A stretch of 64,000 nucleotides of DNA from CAZAIO01 sp964485235 (GTDB lineage Bacteria; Chloroflexota; Dehalococcoidia; GIF9; UBA5629), in contig CAZAIO010000001.1 of assembly GCA_964485235.1 (NCBI GenBank), positions 8,663-72,662 of the forward strand, written 5' to 3'. Positions 44,132-54,442 of the stretch are shown here, piece by piece. Position 1 is the stretch's first letter. Each line of letters starts with the position of its first letter. The notes beneath the pieces are model-generated. The model was not told where the DNA came from and ran no database searches. It worked only from the letters and a program-made list of their open reading frames with translations. The position numbers and the translations under genes are program-made.

Positions 44132-45460
44132 TCATCTCATCATCCCCATAAGGTTGCGGGGCAATTTTCCTTTTGCCATTACTTTCGTGAGCTTTTGTAA
44201 CTGATAAAACTGATTGAGCACCTGATTGACATCGCTTGGTGCTGTACCGCTTCCTTTCGCTATACGACGCCTGCGGCTTCCACCTATAATCGAAGGATTG
44301 CGACGTTCCTCGGGAGTCATAGAGAGGATAACAGCCTCAATCTTTTTCATTTGTTGCTCTTCTTTCCCATCCGCCATCTTCGATGAAATCTTTGAAAATC
44401 CGGGAATCATATCCATCAACTGGTCCAACGGCCCCATCTTTTTAATCTGATTTAACTGTTCCAGGAAGTCTTCCAGCGTAAATGTAGAGCTTCGGATATT
44501 TTTTTCCAGCTTCTCTATCTGCTGCTTATCAAATGTTTTTTCCGCTTTTTCGATGAGCGTGAGCATATCACCCATACCCAGAATACGGGATGCCATACGG
44601 TCAGGATAAAAAGGCTCCAGATTGGCTGGCTTTTCACCGCTGCCTATGTATTTGACGGGCACCCCTGTAACCGAGCGAATTGAAAGCGCTGCACCGCCGC
44701 GGGCATCTCCGTCCATTTTTGTAAGAATCAGCCCGGTCAGGCCGACATGAAGATTGAACTCCTCGGCTATTTTCACTGAATCCTGCCCCACCATGGCATC
44801 TACAACAAGCAACACTTCTGAAGGATGCAATGCCTTTTTCATATCGGTCAATTCTTTCATTAATTCTTCATCGACATGCAAACGGCCCTGCGTATCTACT
44901 ATCATCCACGTTGCTGCCATTTCTTTTGCACGTTTGAGCGCATTGCGACAAATAGTCAACGGAGTACTCTTCACATCCTCATGGTATACGGGCAGGTCCA
45001 ATTGTTTCCCCAGTACAACAAGTTGTTCAATTGCCGCAGGCCGTCTGGTGTCTGCTGCTACGAGAAGAGGACGTTGTCCGGACTGTTTGAGCTGAAGAGC
45101 CAGCTTCGATGATGTGGTGGTTTTGCCTGAACCCTGAAGCCCGACCAGCATAATAATCGAAGGCGGTTGTGGTGAAACGGCAAGCTTTGCCTGGGTGATC
45201 CCCAGAAGATTGACCAATTCTTCATTTACAATTTTTACGATTTGTTGTCCTGGCGTAAGACTTTCAAGTACTGCGGCGTTCAGTGCTTTCTCACGTACAC
45301 CGGCAAGAAAGGTTTTTACCACTTTAAAGTTCACATCGGCTTCCAGAAGCGCAATCCGAATCAGCCGAAGAGCCTCGTCAATGTCTTTTTCGCTCAGCCT
45401 TCCCCTATTATTTAAATTGCGTAATACATTGCCGATCTTTTCAGTAAGTATTTCAAACAT
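44132..45460 (-). CDS. ffh: Signal recognition particle protein Ffh
   Basis: 442 residues: N domain, GTPase G domain (GLQGSGKTTTSSKLALQL, DTRRPAAIEQL, DTQGRLHVDEEL, TKMDGDARGG) and a methionine-rich M domain ending LPRNLMGMMR with the SRP RNA-binding segment (GSRRRRIAKGSG). It targets nascent membrane proteins to FtsY/SecYEG. Convergent with the preceding gene, ten bases apart. Confidence 0.96.
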   Translation of the reverse strand: MFEILTEKIGNVLRNLNNRGRLSEKDIDEALRLIRIALLEADVNFKVVKTFLAGVREKALNAAVLESLTPGQQIVKIVNEELVNLLGITQAKLAVSPQPPSIIMLVGLQGSGKTTTSSKLALQLKQSGQRPLLVAADTRRPAAIEQLVVLGKQLDLPVYHEDVKSTPLTICRNALKRAKEMAATWMIVDTQGRLHVDEELMKELTDMKKALHPSEVLLVVDAMVGQDSVKIAEEFNLHVGLTGLILTKMDGDARGGAALSIRSVTGVPVKYIGSGEKPANLEPFYPDRMASRILGMGDMLTLIEKAEKTFDKQQIEKLEKNIRSSTFTLEDFLEQLNQIKKMGPLDQLMDMIPGFSKISSKMADGKEEQQMKKIEAVILSMTPEERRNPSIIGGSRRRRIAKGSGTAPSDVNQVLNQFYQLQKLTKVMAKGKLPRNLMGMMR

Positions 45461-45791
45461 GCGTAATTACCTCAATTCCAGTAAATTGTCGATAACCATT
45501 CGAACAACTTATTATAAACAATAACACTGCAATAATGACAGAACACCGCATAATCATACAAGCATTAAATAACTTTATGTCAACTAAATCTGCTGTGTAT
45601 TTTTACGTTATGCCTGCCCTATTTTAATACCGCGCCTGTGTTATAATAGCTATCTCATATTTATCTTACCATATCTGATATATCTGATTATCGACAGCTA
45701 TACTATATATATAGTAGCTATCATAATATAAACGTTATAAAATTAAATTAATCCGGCGATTACACAAACGCGTTGTTTTAAGTAATTTCAT
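45461..45791. other. AT-rich divergent intergenic region between ffh and sbcC with palindrome and tandem repeat
   Basis: No gene. A TGTTATAAT extended -10 box lies at 45639-45647 (plus strand). ATATCTGAT is repeated twice in tandem at 45671-45688. A 24-base near-perfect palindrome (AGCTATACTATATATATAGT and on to 45719) spans 45696-45719; TAGCTATC occurs on both sides. These may be regulatory sites of sbcC or ffh. Confidence 0.5.
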
Positions 45792-48365
45792 ATGATTCCG
45801 AAAAAGCTCACTATAAAGAATTTCATGTGCTATCGCGATAATGTGCCGCCGCTTTCTTTCGACGGTATTCACGTTGCCTGTTTGTGCGGCGACAATGGAA
45901 ACGGTAAATCGGCAATTTTCGACGCGATGACATGGGCAATCTGGGGTGAATCACGTGCAAAAAGCGATGATGACCTTATTTATTTGGGGCAGCCTGAAAT
46001 GGAAATCGAGCTTGAGTTCATGTCACGCGGTAAAGTATACCGCGTCCTTCGCAAACGTTCCAGAAGGCTCAGCGCAACAAGACCGGGGCATACTATTTTA
46101 GAGCTTCAAATATCAGACAACGGTAGCTATAAATCGATGAGCGGCAACAGCTTTCAGGAGACACAGAAAATAATTATCGACCTGCTTAATATGGACTACC
46201 AGACTTTTGTTAACAGCGCTTTTCTTCGTCAGGGACATTCAGATGAATTCAGCATTAAACGTCCCGGTGAACGCAAAGAGATTATCGCAACCATTCTCAA
46301 CCTGTCCCAATATGACGAGCTGGAAAGAAAGGCAAAAGAAAAGGCGTTACAAAAAAAAGGTGAAATAGCCGAACTCGATAATTCGATTGAGGACATCGAC
46401 ACACAGCTTTCCCGCCTGAACGAGCATGAAACAAAACTAGGTGAGATACAACAGGTGCTGGACAATATCGAAAAGGAAAAAAAACAAAAGGAACAGTTAC
46501 TATCGGCATTACGCGTACAGAAAGACATGATAGAGCGCAAAAAAGACCAGCTAAAGGCTATTCAAGACCGGATACAAGGAATGGCAGAGGACCTGAACTA
46601 CTGGAAACAAAAATTGGAAACCAGCAGAAAAAAGATAGCCGAGTACGAATCGGTCATGGCAAATAAGGATGATATTGTCAGGGGATATACTGAATATATT
46701 TCGACCGGCAAGACCAATGAGGAATATAACCGTAAGTTGGGCCAGTTGCTTACCATCAACGAGCATATCAACAAACTGGAACATGAAATACAAAAAGCCG
46801 GAGAGCTTCTCACTATTGAATATGAAAAGATAAGGGCTAAAATAACCGACAGAGAACAAAGCTTCAATAAAATATCGTCACTGGAACAAAGTCTGACGGA
46901 AGCCCGGCACGATGTTGTCGCTATCGGAGAAATGGAACAGGAACTGTCAACACGGAGAAAGGAAGCACAATCGATATCCTCCCGTATCAGTTATTTAGAA
47001 TCGACCTTCGCGCAAGCAGAACAGGAAACGGAAAGTCTTCATGAAAGACACAAACTGCTTTCTCAGGGGGAAACACGTTGTCCCCTCTGTGAGACAGAGC
47101 TCGGACAGGATGGAATAGAACGTATCGAGATGAAACTAGCAAAGGAAATAGAAGATAAAGAGGTTATACGGCAGAAGGTAGTACAGGAACTGTCACAAAA
47201 ACGCGAAATATTAAAATCGATTGAGCAGGACGTAGCTGAAAAGGAACGGCGGCTCAACCAGGAGCGGTCCCGACGGCAAAGCCGGCTGGATATTATAGGT
47301 AAAGAATTGGAAGCAGCAAGAAAGGCAGGCAATGAGATTGCCTCTGAGAAATCACGCCTTGAAGAGATCGAAGAACAGCTTGCCAATAAAGAGTATGCAG
47401 TACATGAGCAGCAGTCTCTGACAAAACTGGAGCAGGTGAGGAATATACTCGACTACAATAAAACACAGCATGAAACCGTTAAAAAACAACTTGAAGCGCT
47501 TATTAAATATGACAGCCTTAAACGTGAATACGATGACGTAATGAAATATAACGACCAGGAAAAACGTTCTCTTGCCGAGGCGGAATTGAGGATTTCTCAT
47601 CTTGATGCCGGAACACAGGAAGCAACACAAACCCGGGAGTCTCTGAACAGCGAAATAGCCGTATTGTCGACTGAGGTAATAAAACTCGACCAGGCGGAAC
47701 GTGAATACGCGTTATTACAGGAACAGGAACGACAGCAGCGCGATCTGCTCATGACGTACCAGGAAAGAAAAAGACACCTTGTCGAACTCGATAGCGTAAA
47801 GCATGATAAAGAAGCACTACGTAAAGAAGCTGAAAAAGAAGACCTGATCTACAGGGAACTTACCGAAGCATTCAGTAAGAAAGGGGTACAGGCGCTGCTT
47901 ATAAGCCAGGCCTATCCTGAGATTGAAATGGAAGCCAACCGGCTGCTTGGAAAAATGACCGACAACAGGCTCTCGCTGAAATTGGAAAGTCAGCGCGAGA
48001 TGAGGTCCAAAAAAAACGAAACAATAGAAACACTCGATATTAAAATTGCGGATGAACTCGGAACACGTAATTATGAAATGTATAGTGGCGGCGAAGCGTT
48101 CCGTATCGATCTGGCGCTGCGCATTGCGCTTTCAAAATTACTTGTACGGCGTGCGGGCGCTTCATTGCCCTTACTAATTATAGACGAAGGATTCGGAACT
48201 CAGGACAGTTCAGGAAGAGAACGTCTGGTTGAAGCTATTAACTCTATTCAGGACGACTTTGAAAAGATATTTGTTATCACACATCTTGAAGAGCTTAAAG
48301 AGAGTTTTCCCATAACAATAAATGTCGTAAAAACTGCTGACGGCTCAACGATATCCATCAGTTAA
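45792..48365 (+). CDS. sbcC: SbcC/Rad50-family ATPase
   Basis: 857 residues. N-terminal ATPase half-site with Walker A CGDNGNGKSAIFDAMTWAIW, long coiled coils (about residues 190-420 and 460-690), a zinc hook RCPLCETEL around residue 430, and C-terminal signature YSGGEAFRIDLALRIALSKL plus Walker B LLIIDEGFGTQD. It processes DNA ends together with an SbcD/Mre11 nuclease. No sbcD is adjacent, although the two are often paired. The start has no evident ribosome site. Confidence 0.92.
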   Translation: MIPKKLTIKNFMCYRDNVPPLSFDGIHVACLCGDNGNGKSAIFDAMTWAIWGESRAKSDDDLIYLGQPEMEIELEFMSRGKVYRVLRKRSRRLSATRPGHTILELQISDNGSYKSMSGNSFQETQKIIIDLLNMDYQTFVNSAFLRQGHSDEFSIKRPGERKEIIATILNLSQYDELERKAKEKALQKKGEIAELDNSIEDIDTQLSRLNEHETKLGEIQQVLDNIEKEKKQKEQLLSALRVQKDMIERKKDQLKAIQDRIQGMAEDLNYWKQKLETSRKKIAEYESVMANKDDIVRGYTEYISTGKTNEEYNRKLGQLLTINEHINKLEHEIQKAGELLTIEYEKIRAKITDREQSFNKISSLEQSLTEARHDVVAIGEMEQELSTRRKEAQSISSRISYLESTFAQAEQETESLHERHKLLSQGETRCPLCETELGQDGIERIEMKLAKEIEDKEVIRQKVVQELSQKREILKSIEQDVAEKERRLNQERSRRQSRLDIIGKELEAARKAGNEIASEKSRLEEIEEQLANKEYAVHEQQSLTKLEQVRNILDYNKTQHETVKKQLEALIKYDSLKREYDDVMKYNDQEKRSLAEAELRISHLDAGTQEATQTRESLNSEIAVLSTEVIKLDQAEREYALLQEQERQQRDLLMTYQERKRHLVELDSVKHDKEALRKEAEKEDLIYRELTEAFSKKGVQALLISQAYPEIEMEANRLLGKMTDNRLSLKLESQREMRSKKNETIETLDIKIADELGTRNYEMYSGGEAFRIDLALRIALSKLLVRRAGASLPLLIIDEGFGTQDSSGRERLVEAINSIQDDFEKIFVITHLEELKESFPITINVVKTADGSTISIS

Positions 48366-48422
48366 CAGATAATAATTATATTGCCTGTGCTTGATAAAAC
48401 AGTGATATCAAAAACTAATTCT

Positions 48423-51287
48423 TCATGCAGTGACGGGGTATTCGCACTTTGAAACTGCAAGGTTATCCCGAAGGTATCGTCCGGTAGCCGAGTTTTCGTT
48501 CATTGCCACCTTTTCCGGAGTACCCGTAGCAACGATATGTCCGCCGTCATCACCTGCGCCGGGACCCAGATCGATTATATAATCGGCATTCTTCACTACA
48601 TCCAGATTATGCTCGATAATCACCACCGTATTCCCTGAATCGACCAGTCGCTGTAAAACTTTGAGCAAACAATCGATATCGGCAAATGATAGCCCTGTCG
48701 TCGGCTCATCCAGAATATAAAGCGTTTTCCCTGTAGACCGGCGTGATAATTCGGTAGCCAGTTTGACCCGTTGAGCTTCACCACCGGACAGTGTCGGAGC
48801 AGGCTGGCCAAGACGCATATAACCCAACCCTACATCTTTCAGCGTCTCCAGCTTATTTTTCAATCTGGGCTGATTTGAGAAGAATTCCAGAGCTTCATCA
48901 ACGGTCATATTCAGTACATCGGCAATATTCTTACCCTTGAAGTGAACTTCCAATGCTTCCCTGTTATATCTTTTTCCTTTGCAGATTTCACATGGTACAG
49001 TAACATCAGGAAGAAACTGCATTTCAATTTGAATATAGCCTTCACCCTGGCATGCTTCGCACCGTCCGCCTTTCACATTGAATGAAAACCGTCCCGGCAT
49101 ATAACCACGCATTCTGGCTTCGGGAACAGATGCAAAAAGCTCTCTCACAGGCGTAAACGTTCCTGTATAGGTAGCAGGATTGCTCCTCGGAGTACGGCCT
49201 ATCGGCGACTGGTCTATATTCACCACTTTATCGATATGCTCGATGCCGGTAATTCCCTCGCACAGCCCTCCCCTGTCTTTTGCCCTGTACATTGTCGCTG
49301 CAAGGTTCTTATATAATATATCGTTGATGAGCGTGCTCTTTCCACTCCCAGATACTCCGCTTATGCAAACAAACTTCCCGAGCGGTATTTTCACGTCTAG
49401 ATGTTTCAAATTATTCTCGGCAGCACCTTTTATTTCCAGGTATTTCCCTGAGCCTTTACGGCGATGATCGGGCAACGGTATCTGTTTCGCTTTACTGAGG
49501 TACTGTCCGGTAAGCGACCGGTTACATTTCGTAATATCGGACATAGTACCGCTTGCAACAACGTATCCTCCGTGTTCTCCCGCACCGGGTCCAATATCGA
49601 CGATATAGTCTGCTGCGCGCATCATCGCCTCATCATGTTCGACAATAATGACCGAATTTCCCAGGTCCCTCAACCGTTTGAGGGTATCTATTAAACGGTG
49701 CACATCGGCAGGATGCAAGCCTATTGTCGGCTCATCGCAAATATACAGCACTCCCATAAGCCCGCTGCCGATTTGTGTCGCCAGACGTATACGTTGCGCC
49801 TCACCACCGCTTAAAGTCGCCGAGGGCCTGTCAAGCGTTAGATAACCCAGACCGATGTCATTAAGAAATCCAAGACGTGTATTTATCTCTTTCAAAATCT
49901 GATGAGCTATTAAAAGCTCGTTAGCAGACAAACAGGACTTTGTATCCGATTCGTTACCTACATAGTGTATCCACCGGGACATTGCAAAAGCGGACAATCC
50001 GGTCACTTCAATGATATTTTTCTTATCTACCGTAACAGCAAGCGATTCCGGTTTAAGTCGTTTGCCTTCACATACAGGACACATTCTGGTTGCCATATAT
50101 CGTTCGATATGCGCCCTTGAATTACCGGATTCCGTCTCTCGATATAAACGTTCCAGCCGTGTAACAGCCCCTTCGTAACCGGTGAAATACTCTCTTACCT
50201 TTCCATATTTGTTTCTATATTTCACGGACTCGTTGTTTTCTCCATATAAAACAAGATTCAGGTGCTCCGGCTTCAGGTCTTTAATGGGAGTATGAAGCGA
50301 AAAACCATGACGTCGTGCAAGCGCCTGCAATTCAGTTGCATACCAGGTACCCCACCCCCACGCCCCTATAGCGCCCTCGACCAGGCTCAGGTTTTTATCA
50401 GGTATCAGAATATCTGTATCTATTTCCATTTTAATGCCGAGCCCTCCGCAAGCGGGACATGCGCCGTGCGGGCTATTGAAGCTAAAAGTTCGTGGAGCAA
50501 TCTCACCCAGGCTGATACCGCAATAAACACAGGCAAAATGTTCTGAAAAAAGTAATTCTTCACCGTCTACAATAGACACCAGCACCACCCCACCTCCGAG
50601 TTTCAACGCTGTTTCCAGTGAATCAGTAATCCTGCTGCTTTCATCATCATTCCCTGTCTGAAGCCGGTCAACAACCACCTCAATCGTATGCTTTTTATTT
50701 TTGTCCAGATCAAATTCTTCAGAAAGGTCATGGATAATACCGTCAATCCGCACACGAACGAAACCAGCCTTGCGTAAATCATCAAAAACAGACCTGTGTT
50801 CTCCCTTTCTGTCCTTCACAAGCGGTGCCAGGATCATTATTCTTTTTCCGGCAGGTATTGACTGTACCGCATCGACAATTTGTTGTACCGTTTGTTTTGA
50901 AATCTCACGACCGCAGTTAGGACAATGCGGATGACCTACACGGGCAAACAGAAGTCTCAAATAATCGTAGATTTCTGTTACCGTTCCTACGGTAGATCTC
51001 GGATTGTGAGAGGGCCCCTTCTGGTCGATCGAAATGGCAGGGCTTAGCCCTTCAATATAATCGACATCCGGTTTCTCCATTTTACCTAAAAATTGGCGTG
51101 CATAAGCAGCAAGCGATTCCATATACCGTCGCTGCCCTTCAGCATAGATGGTATCAAAAGCAAGAGAGCTTTTCCCCGACCCCGAAACGCCGGTAATAGC
51201 GACAAGCTTATCCCGGGGTATTGAAATATCGATATTCTTTAAATTATGTTCGCGCGCACCTTTTACAATTATCGAGTCAAGAGACAC
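48423..51287 (-). CDS. uvrA: UvrABC excinuclease subunit A
   Basis: 954 residues. Two ABC ATPase modules with Walker [15 protein letters not shown] and [14 protein letters not shown], signatures [20 protein letters not shown] and [16 protein letters not shown], and zinc modules ([23 protein letters not shown] ... [10 protein letters not shown]). It recognises damaged DNA in nucleotide excision repair. Length is normal. It is convergent with sbcC. Confidence 0.97.
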   Translation of the reverse strand: MSLDSIIVKGAREHNLKNIDISIPRDKLVAITGVSGSGKSSLAFDTIYAEGQRRYMESLAAYARQFLGKMEKPDVDYIEGLSPAISIDQKGPSHNPRSTVGTVTEIYDYLRLLFARVGHPHCPNCGREISKQTVQQIVDAVQSIPAGKRIMILAPLVKDRKGEHRSVFDDLRKAGFVRVRIDGIIHDLSEEFDLDKNKKHTIEVVVDRLQTGNDDESSRITDSLETALKLGGGVVLVSIVDGEELLFSEHFACVYCGISLGEIAPRTFSFNSPHGACPACGGLGIKMEIDTDILIPDKNLSLVEGAIGAWGWGTWYATELQALARRHGFSLHTPIKDLKPEHLNLVLYGENNESVKYRNKYGKVREYFTGYEGAVTRLERLYRETESGNSRAHIERYMATRMCPVCEGKRLKPESLAVTVDKKNIIEVTGLSAFAMSRWIHYVGNESDTKSCLSANELLIAHQILKEINTRLGFLNDIGLGYLTLDRPSATLSGGEAQRIRLATQIGSGLMGVLYICDEPTIGLHPADVHRLIDTLKRLRDLGNSVIIVEHDEAMMRAADYIVDIGPGAGEHGGYVVASGTMSDITKCNRSLTGQYLSKAKQIPLPDHRRKGSGKYLEIKGAAENNLKHLDVKIPLGKFVCISGVSGSGKSTLINDILYKNLAATMYRAKDRGGLCEGITGIEHIDKVVNIDQSPIGRTPRSNPATYTGTFTPVRELFASVPEARMRGYMPGRFSFNVKGGRCEACQGEGYIQIEMQFLPDVTVPCEICKGKRYNREALEVHFKGKNIADVLNMTVDEALEFFSNQPRLKNKLETLKDVGLGYMRLGQPAPTLSGGEAQRVKLATELSRRSTGKTLYILDEPTTGLSFADIDCLLKVLQRLVDSGNTVVIIEHNLDVVKNADYIIDLGPGAGDDGGHIVATGTPEKVAMNENSATGRYLRDNLAVSKCEYPVTA

Positions 51288-51350
51288 ATTTATTCCTCAT
51301 AACAACATATACTAAAATTTAATTTTAACATGACCGGAAAATAAAGACAC

Positions 51351-51373
51351 AAACCGGTCGTTATGACCGGTTT
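51351..51373. terminator. Perfect 9-bp hairpin between AI-2E-type permease gene and uvrA
   Basis: AAACCGGTC (51351-51359) pairs with GACCGGTTT (51365-51373) around five bases. On the minus strand only TTT follows, so it may be a weak terminator of the permease gene or an operator in front of uvrA. Confidence 0.4.
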
Positions 51374-51437
51374 AAAACGCAGTATGGTAAAAAAAGGCCC
51401 CTATTGAAATTCTTCTGAACAATACCGACCGGATAAA

Positions 51438-52562
51438 TCACTCCTCCGGTACATTTTCCGTAACATTTTGAGAAGATACTTCAGTTTCTTCTTTAGCAGC
51501 ATTTGTGCGGACATATTTATAGATTTCGACGATCGTCGCGGTCAAAGGAGCAATCAATATAATACCCCAGATACCGGCAAGGTAAGAGCCAAGCACTATC
51601 AATACCATTAGCACAGCCGGATTGATATGCAGCAGCCCTCCCTGTATTCTGGGAACGAGAAAAATATTCTCTACCTGTTGTACTGCAAGATACACGACTG
51701 CCACCCATATAACTTTGTCCGGTGCAGTAGCAAGCGCTACCATCACACCAACCGCTGCCCCAAGCCATGGTCCAAGGATCGGAATAAGTTCAGTGAATCC
51801 TGCGACCACAGCAAGAGGGACTGCTAGCTTGATTCTTAATATACTCAGCCCGATGAAATCCAGTGAGGCAACCACCAGACCGAGAAGTAATTGGGCCCGT
51901 ACATATCTACCTAATATATTTTCGACAATATTGATCACATTATGTGTATGTATCGCAACGCCGGGTGAGAGATATGAATAAAAACCTTCTTTCAGTTTTT
52001 CCGTGTCTTTTAAGATAAAGAACAGGAAAATCGGCAGAGATATGAGGGCAAGCACGAAATTAACTGTCGTAGGTATGAACTCAAGCGTGTTCATAACTCC
52101 CTGTTGTATAGTGCCGCTCGCTTTTCCTCCGATCTCTTTAATATAGTTATTCACCTCCTGTTGCCATTCCTCGGGAATACTATATCGAAAAGAATCGAGC
52201 CAGCCTTCTATGGTTTTCCATGCCCCTGTAATATAACTCGGTGCATTCTGAATTAATACAATAAATGAATCGGCAACTTCGGAGATAATATAGAATATAA
52301 AAAGACCGACTATCGCGATTACCAGTAAAAAGATCACGAATATTAATACGATCCGTTTCGTGTGATGGTATTTCCCTTTATAAGGTAATTTCTTCTCAAT
52401 CCAGTTAATTACCGGATGTACAAGATATGCAATGACAATACCTATGATAAAAGGAAATATTGCACTGCGTAATGCATAAAGAATTGCAAACGTGATAATG
52501 AGACCGATTAAAAAGAAGATCAGATTACGGTGTCTTTGAAATATACCCTGGTTATCAGACAA
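51438..52562 (-). CDS. AI-2E family (PerM/TqsA) transporter
   Basis: 374 residues with about seven or eight membrane helices and the family segments FPFIIGIVIAYLVHPVINWI, FILKDTEKLKEG, ELIPILGPWLG and HINPAVLMVLIVLGSYLAG. Members range from AI-2 exporters to Na+/H+ antiporters, so the substrate is open. The C-terminus is polar (EEETEVSSQNVTENVPEE). It is not obviously in an operon. Confidence 0.88.
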   Translation of the reverse strand: MSDNQGIFQRHRNLIFFLIGLIITFAILYALRSAIFPFIIGIVIAYLVHPVINWIEKKLPYKGKYHHTKRIVLIFVIFLLVIAIVGLFIFYIISEVADSFIVLIQNAPSYITGAWKTIEGWLDSFRYSIPEEWQQEVNNYIKEIGGKASGTIQQGVMNTLEFIPTTVNFVLALISLPIFLFFILKDTEKLKEGFYSYLSPGVAIHTHNVINIVENILGRYVRAQLLLGLVVASLDFIGLSILRIKLAVPLAVVAGFTELIPILGPWLGAAVGVMVALATAPDKVIWVAVVYLAVQQVENIFLVPRIQGGLLHINPAVLMVLIVLGSYLAGIWGIILIAPLTATIVEIYKYVRTNAAKEETEVSSQNVTENVPEE

Positions 52563-52778
52563 AAATACACCCCATATATTGAATCCGGCAGAGTCCGGTA
52601 AATTCGTTTTTGATCTTCACCGAACTTATACAGTCCTTATTGTACGGTAAGATAACCTGTATTTGATATAACATACTCCACTCAAGGAAAGTTTATATCA
52701 AGTTCAGGTTATCGTATCGGATACATATATCTTCCGCTTATATATACCCCCGTACTCCAACCACGTCCACTACTCTGT

Positions 52779-53009
52779 TTAAGCATCCCCCGTCAGTTCA
52801 TCTGCTTTTTTCTTCATCTCAGCAGCAGTCTCTTTAATTTTTTCCGCTGTCTCAAATGCCCTTTCTCTTACCTCTTCAGCTTTTTCCCTGATAAAATATC
52901 GAGTTTCCACTCCTGAACGGGGAGCATAGAGCACTCCGGCTGCCAATCCAACCACCGCACCTACAATAAAGCCAACAAGAAATCCGGTATTTTCATCCTT
53001 GCTAGACAT
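52779..53009 (-). CDS. YtxH-domain protein
   Basis: 76 residues: a glycine-rich membrane helix (FLVGFIVGAVVGLAAGVLYAP), then a charged amphipathic/coiled-coil tail (REKAEEVRERAFETAEKIKE). YtxH-type proteins are often general-stress proteins. Its start overlaps the end of the DUF948-like gene by eight bases, a common pairing. Confidence 0.88.
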   Translation of the reverse strand: MSSKDENTGFLVGFIVGAVVGLAAGVLYAPRSGVETRYFIREKAEEVRERAFETAEKIKETAAEMKKKADELTGDA

Positions 53010-53328
53010 CTTTGCCTCCTTTTTTTTCGGTAAACGAATTAATTAGTTCATATCCCTTGCGTATACCCTGGATGATAGACATTATCTGTACTAACGGACT
53101 CAGTATTTCAGATTTCACATCCACGATATCCTGATGTACTTCTGAAACAATATCCTTGAACTGTTCCGTCGTCAACTCGACCGCATTCATTATCATCCTG
53201 GTTTTTTTAACCAATGACTTTATGATTGTAGATAAATATATAGTCACCCCGATAATAACAAGAATCAGAATGCAGGTAACCGCCCCGGCTATGCATATTA
53301 TTAAGTCCCTGTACCATTCAATACCCAT
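53002..53328 (-). CDS. DUF948-like membrane protein
   Basis: 108 residues: one N-terminal transmembrane helix (LIICIAGAVTCILILVIIGVT) and a helical tail (VELTTEQFKDIVSEVHQDIV) typical of the DUF948/YtxG type. It forms a two-gene unit with the YtxH-type protein; both probably sit at the membrane as stress-related scaffolds. A GGAGG-type site precedes the ATG. Confidence 0.78.
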   Translation of the reverse strand: MGIEWYRDLIICIAGAVTCILILVIIGVTIYLSTIIKSLVKKTRMIMNAVELTTEQFKDIVSEVHQDIVDVKSEILSPLVQIMSIIQGIRKGYELINSFTEKKGGKDV

Positions 53329-53424
53329 TCTTTTCCTCCTATATTAAAATTTGTTATTTCTGCCTTTACATTAAATACAGCATTATAGGATTAACCTGCC
53401 GACGCCGTTCGACATCACCATATA

Positions 53425-54153
53425 TTAAGGTATCAAAATGCAGTCCTTCATTTTCACAGACATAAAATAACCATCGCATTTTCCCTCTATAGTCACTATA
53501 TCACCGGGCTCGAGGCCGGATACTTCTGAGCCATGTTGCCCGTCGAACGTGCACTGGATTTCCCAGTCCTCAATACTGCCTCCGGATAATTTGATAAAAT
53601 ATATCCCCATGATATTCTTATTAACACTGCTCACCTTACCTGTCACTTCTAAAACTTTACCTTTATAAAGGTTATCTGCCGCTACCTCGTCTTTCGCATA
53701 ATCATCGCTTAACTTTTCAGCAGTAAGTTCAAACGCAACATTGCCCAGAGTTGCCGGTGCAGTTTGTGGTGTACTCTGTCCGGACTTTCCCTGCAAAAAT
53801 GAATCTATAGCAAAGACCGCGGTAATACATAACATGATCACAATAAACCCTACAAGCCAGGGGGTAGCGGGATTCCGTGTCATTCCTGACGGTTTCTGCT
53901 TCTTCTCAGGCTTCTTTTCATTCAGCTCGGAGGATTTATCGCCGTTAGGAACCGGCTCCGGTTCTACCTCCTGGTCAGCTTTGATTCCCCAATCAAGCGC
54001 AACGCCGCAATTCGGACACGCATTATAATCGGCGCTGATATTTGCCCTGCACTGCGGGCATTTATAATGAAACGGTTCCCCGCAACGAATACAAAAACGG
54101 TTCCCTAGATTATTCTGTTCTCCACATTTATAACATTGCACTAATTGCTGCAT
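53425..54153 (-). CDS. Double zinc-ribbon, single-TM protein with OB-fold-like outer domain
   Basis: 242 residues. Two zinc ribbons at residues 1-50 (CYKCG...CIRCG; CPQC...CPNCG), a low-complexity Glu/Lys/Pro linker (about 60-92), a transmembrane helix (WLVGFIVIMLCITAVFAI) and a C-terminal domain like the tRNA_anti/OB family (LYKGKVLEVTGKVSSVNKN; LEPGDIVTIEGKCDGY). Same architecture as the protein at 12045-12737 with a different outer module. Function unknown. Confidence 0.8.
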   Translation of the reverse strand: MQQLVQCYKCGEQNNLGNRFCIRCGEPFHYKCPQCRANISADYNACPNCGVALDWGIKADQEVEPEPVPNGDKSSELNEKKPEKKQKPSGMTRNPATPWLVGFIVIMLCITAVFAIDSFLQGKSGQSTPQTAPATLGNVAFELTAEKLSDDYAKDEVAADNLYKGKVLEVTGKVSSVNKNIMGIYFIKLSGGSIEDWEIQCTFDGQHGSEVSGLEPGDIVTIEGKCDGYFMSVKMKDCILIP

Positions 54154-54366
54154 GACATCCGATCAAACTATATATACTATGCACATTTTATCTATATTTG
54201 TAGTTTTTTACACCTGATCTGTATTATATCAAAGCGAATGTAATTTGGTTCATGTAACAACGGGAAATTATTACTGAAATAATCTAAACTCCAGTCGTCA
54301 TTACGATAACACTCTATGGATGTAACTATATATTAATTTATTTTTATACACAATAGTCAATCTGAT

Positions 54367-54403
54367 AAAAAAGGCATAAAGAGGAATTCCTCTTTATGCC
54401 TTT
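54367..54403 (-). terminator. Strong terminator of the HSD17B4-like SDR gene
   Basis: A perfect 17-bp stem (54370-54403, centred on GGAATTCC) with no unpaired loop bases in the repeat; on the minus strand it runs into TTTTTT. The rest of 54154-54442 holds no gene. Confidence 0.85.
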
Positions 54404-54442
54404 GAAGACAAGAAGAAACGTATGGATTTTTATATTATCCGG

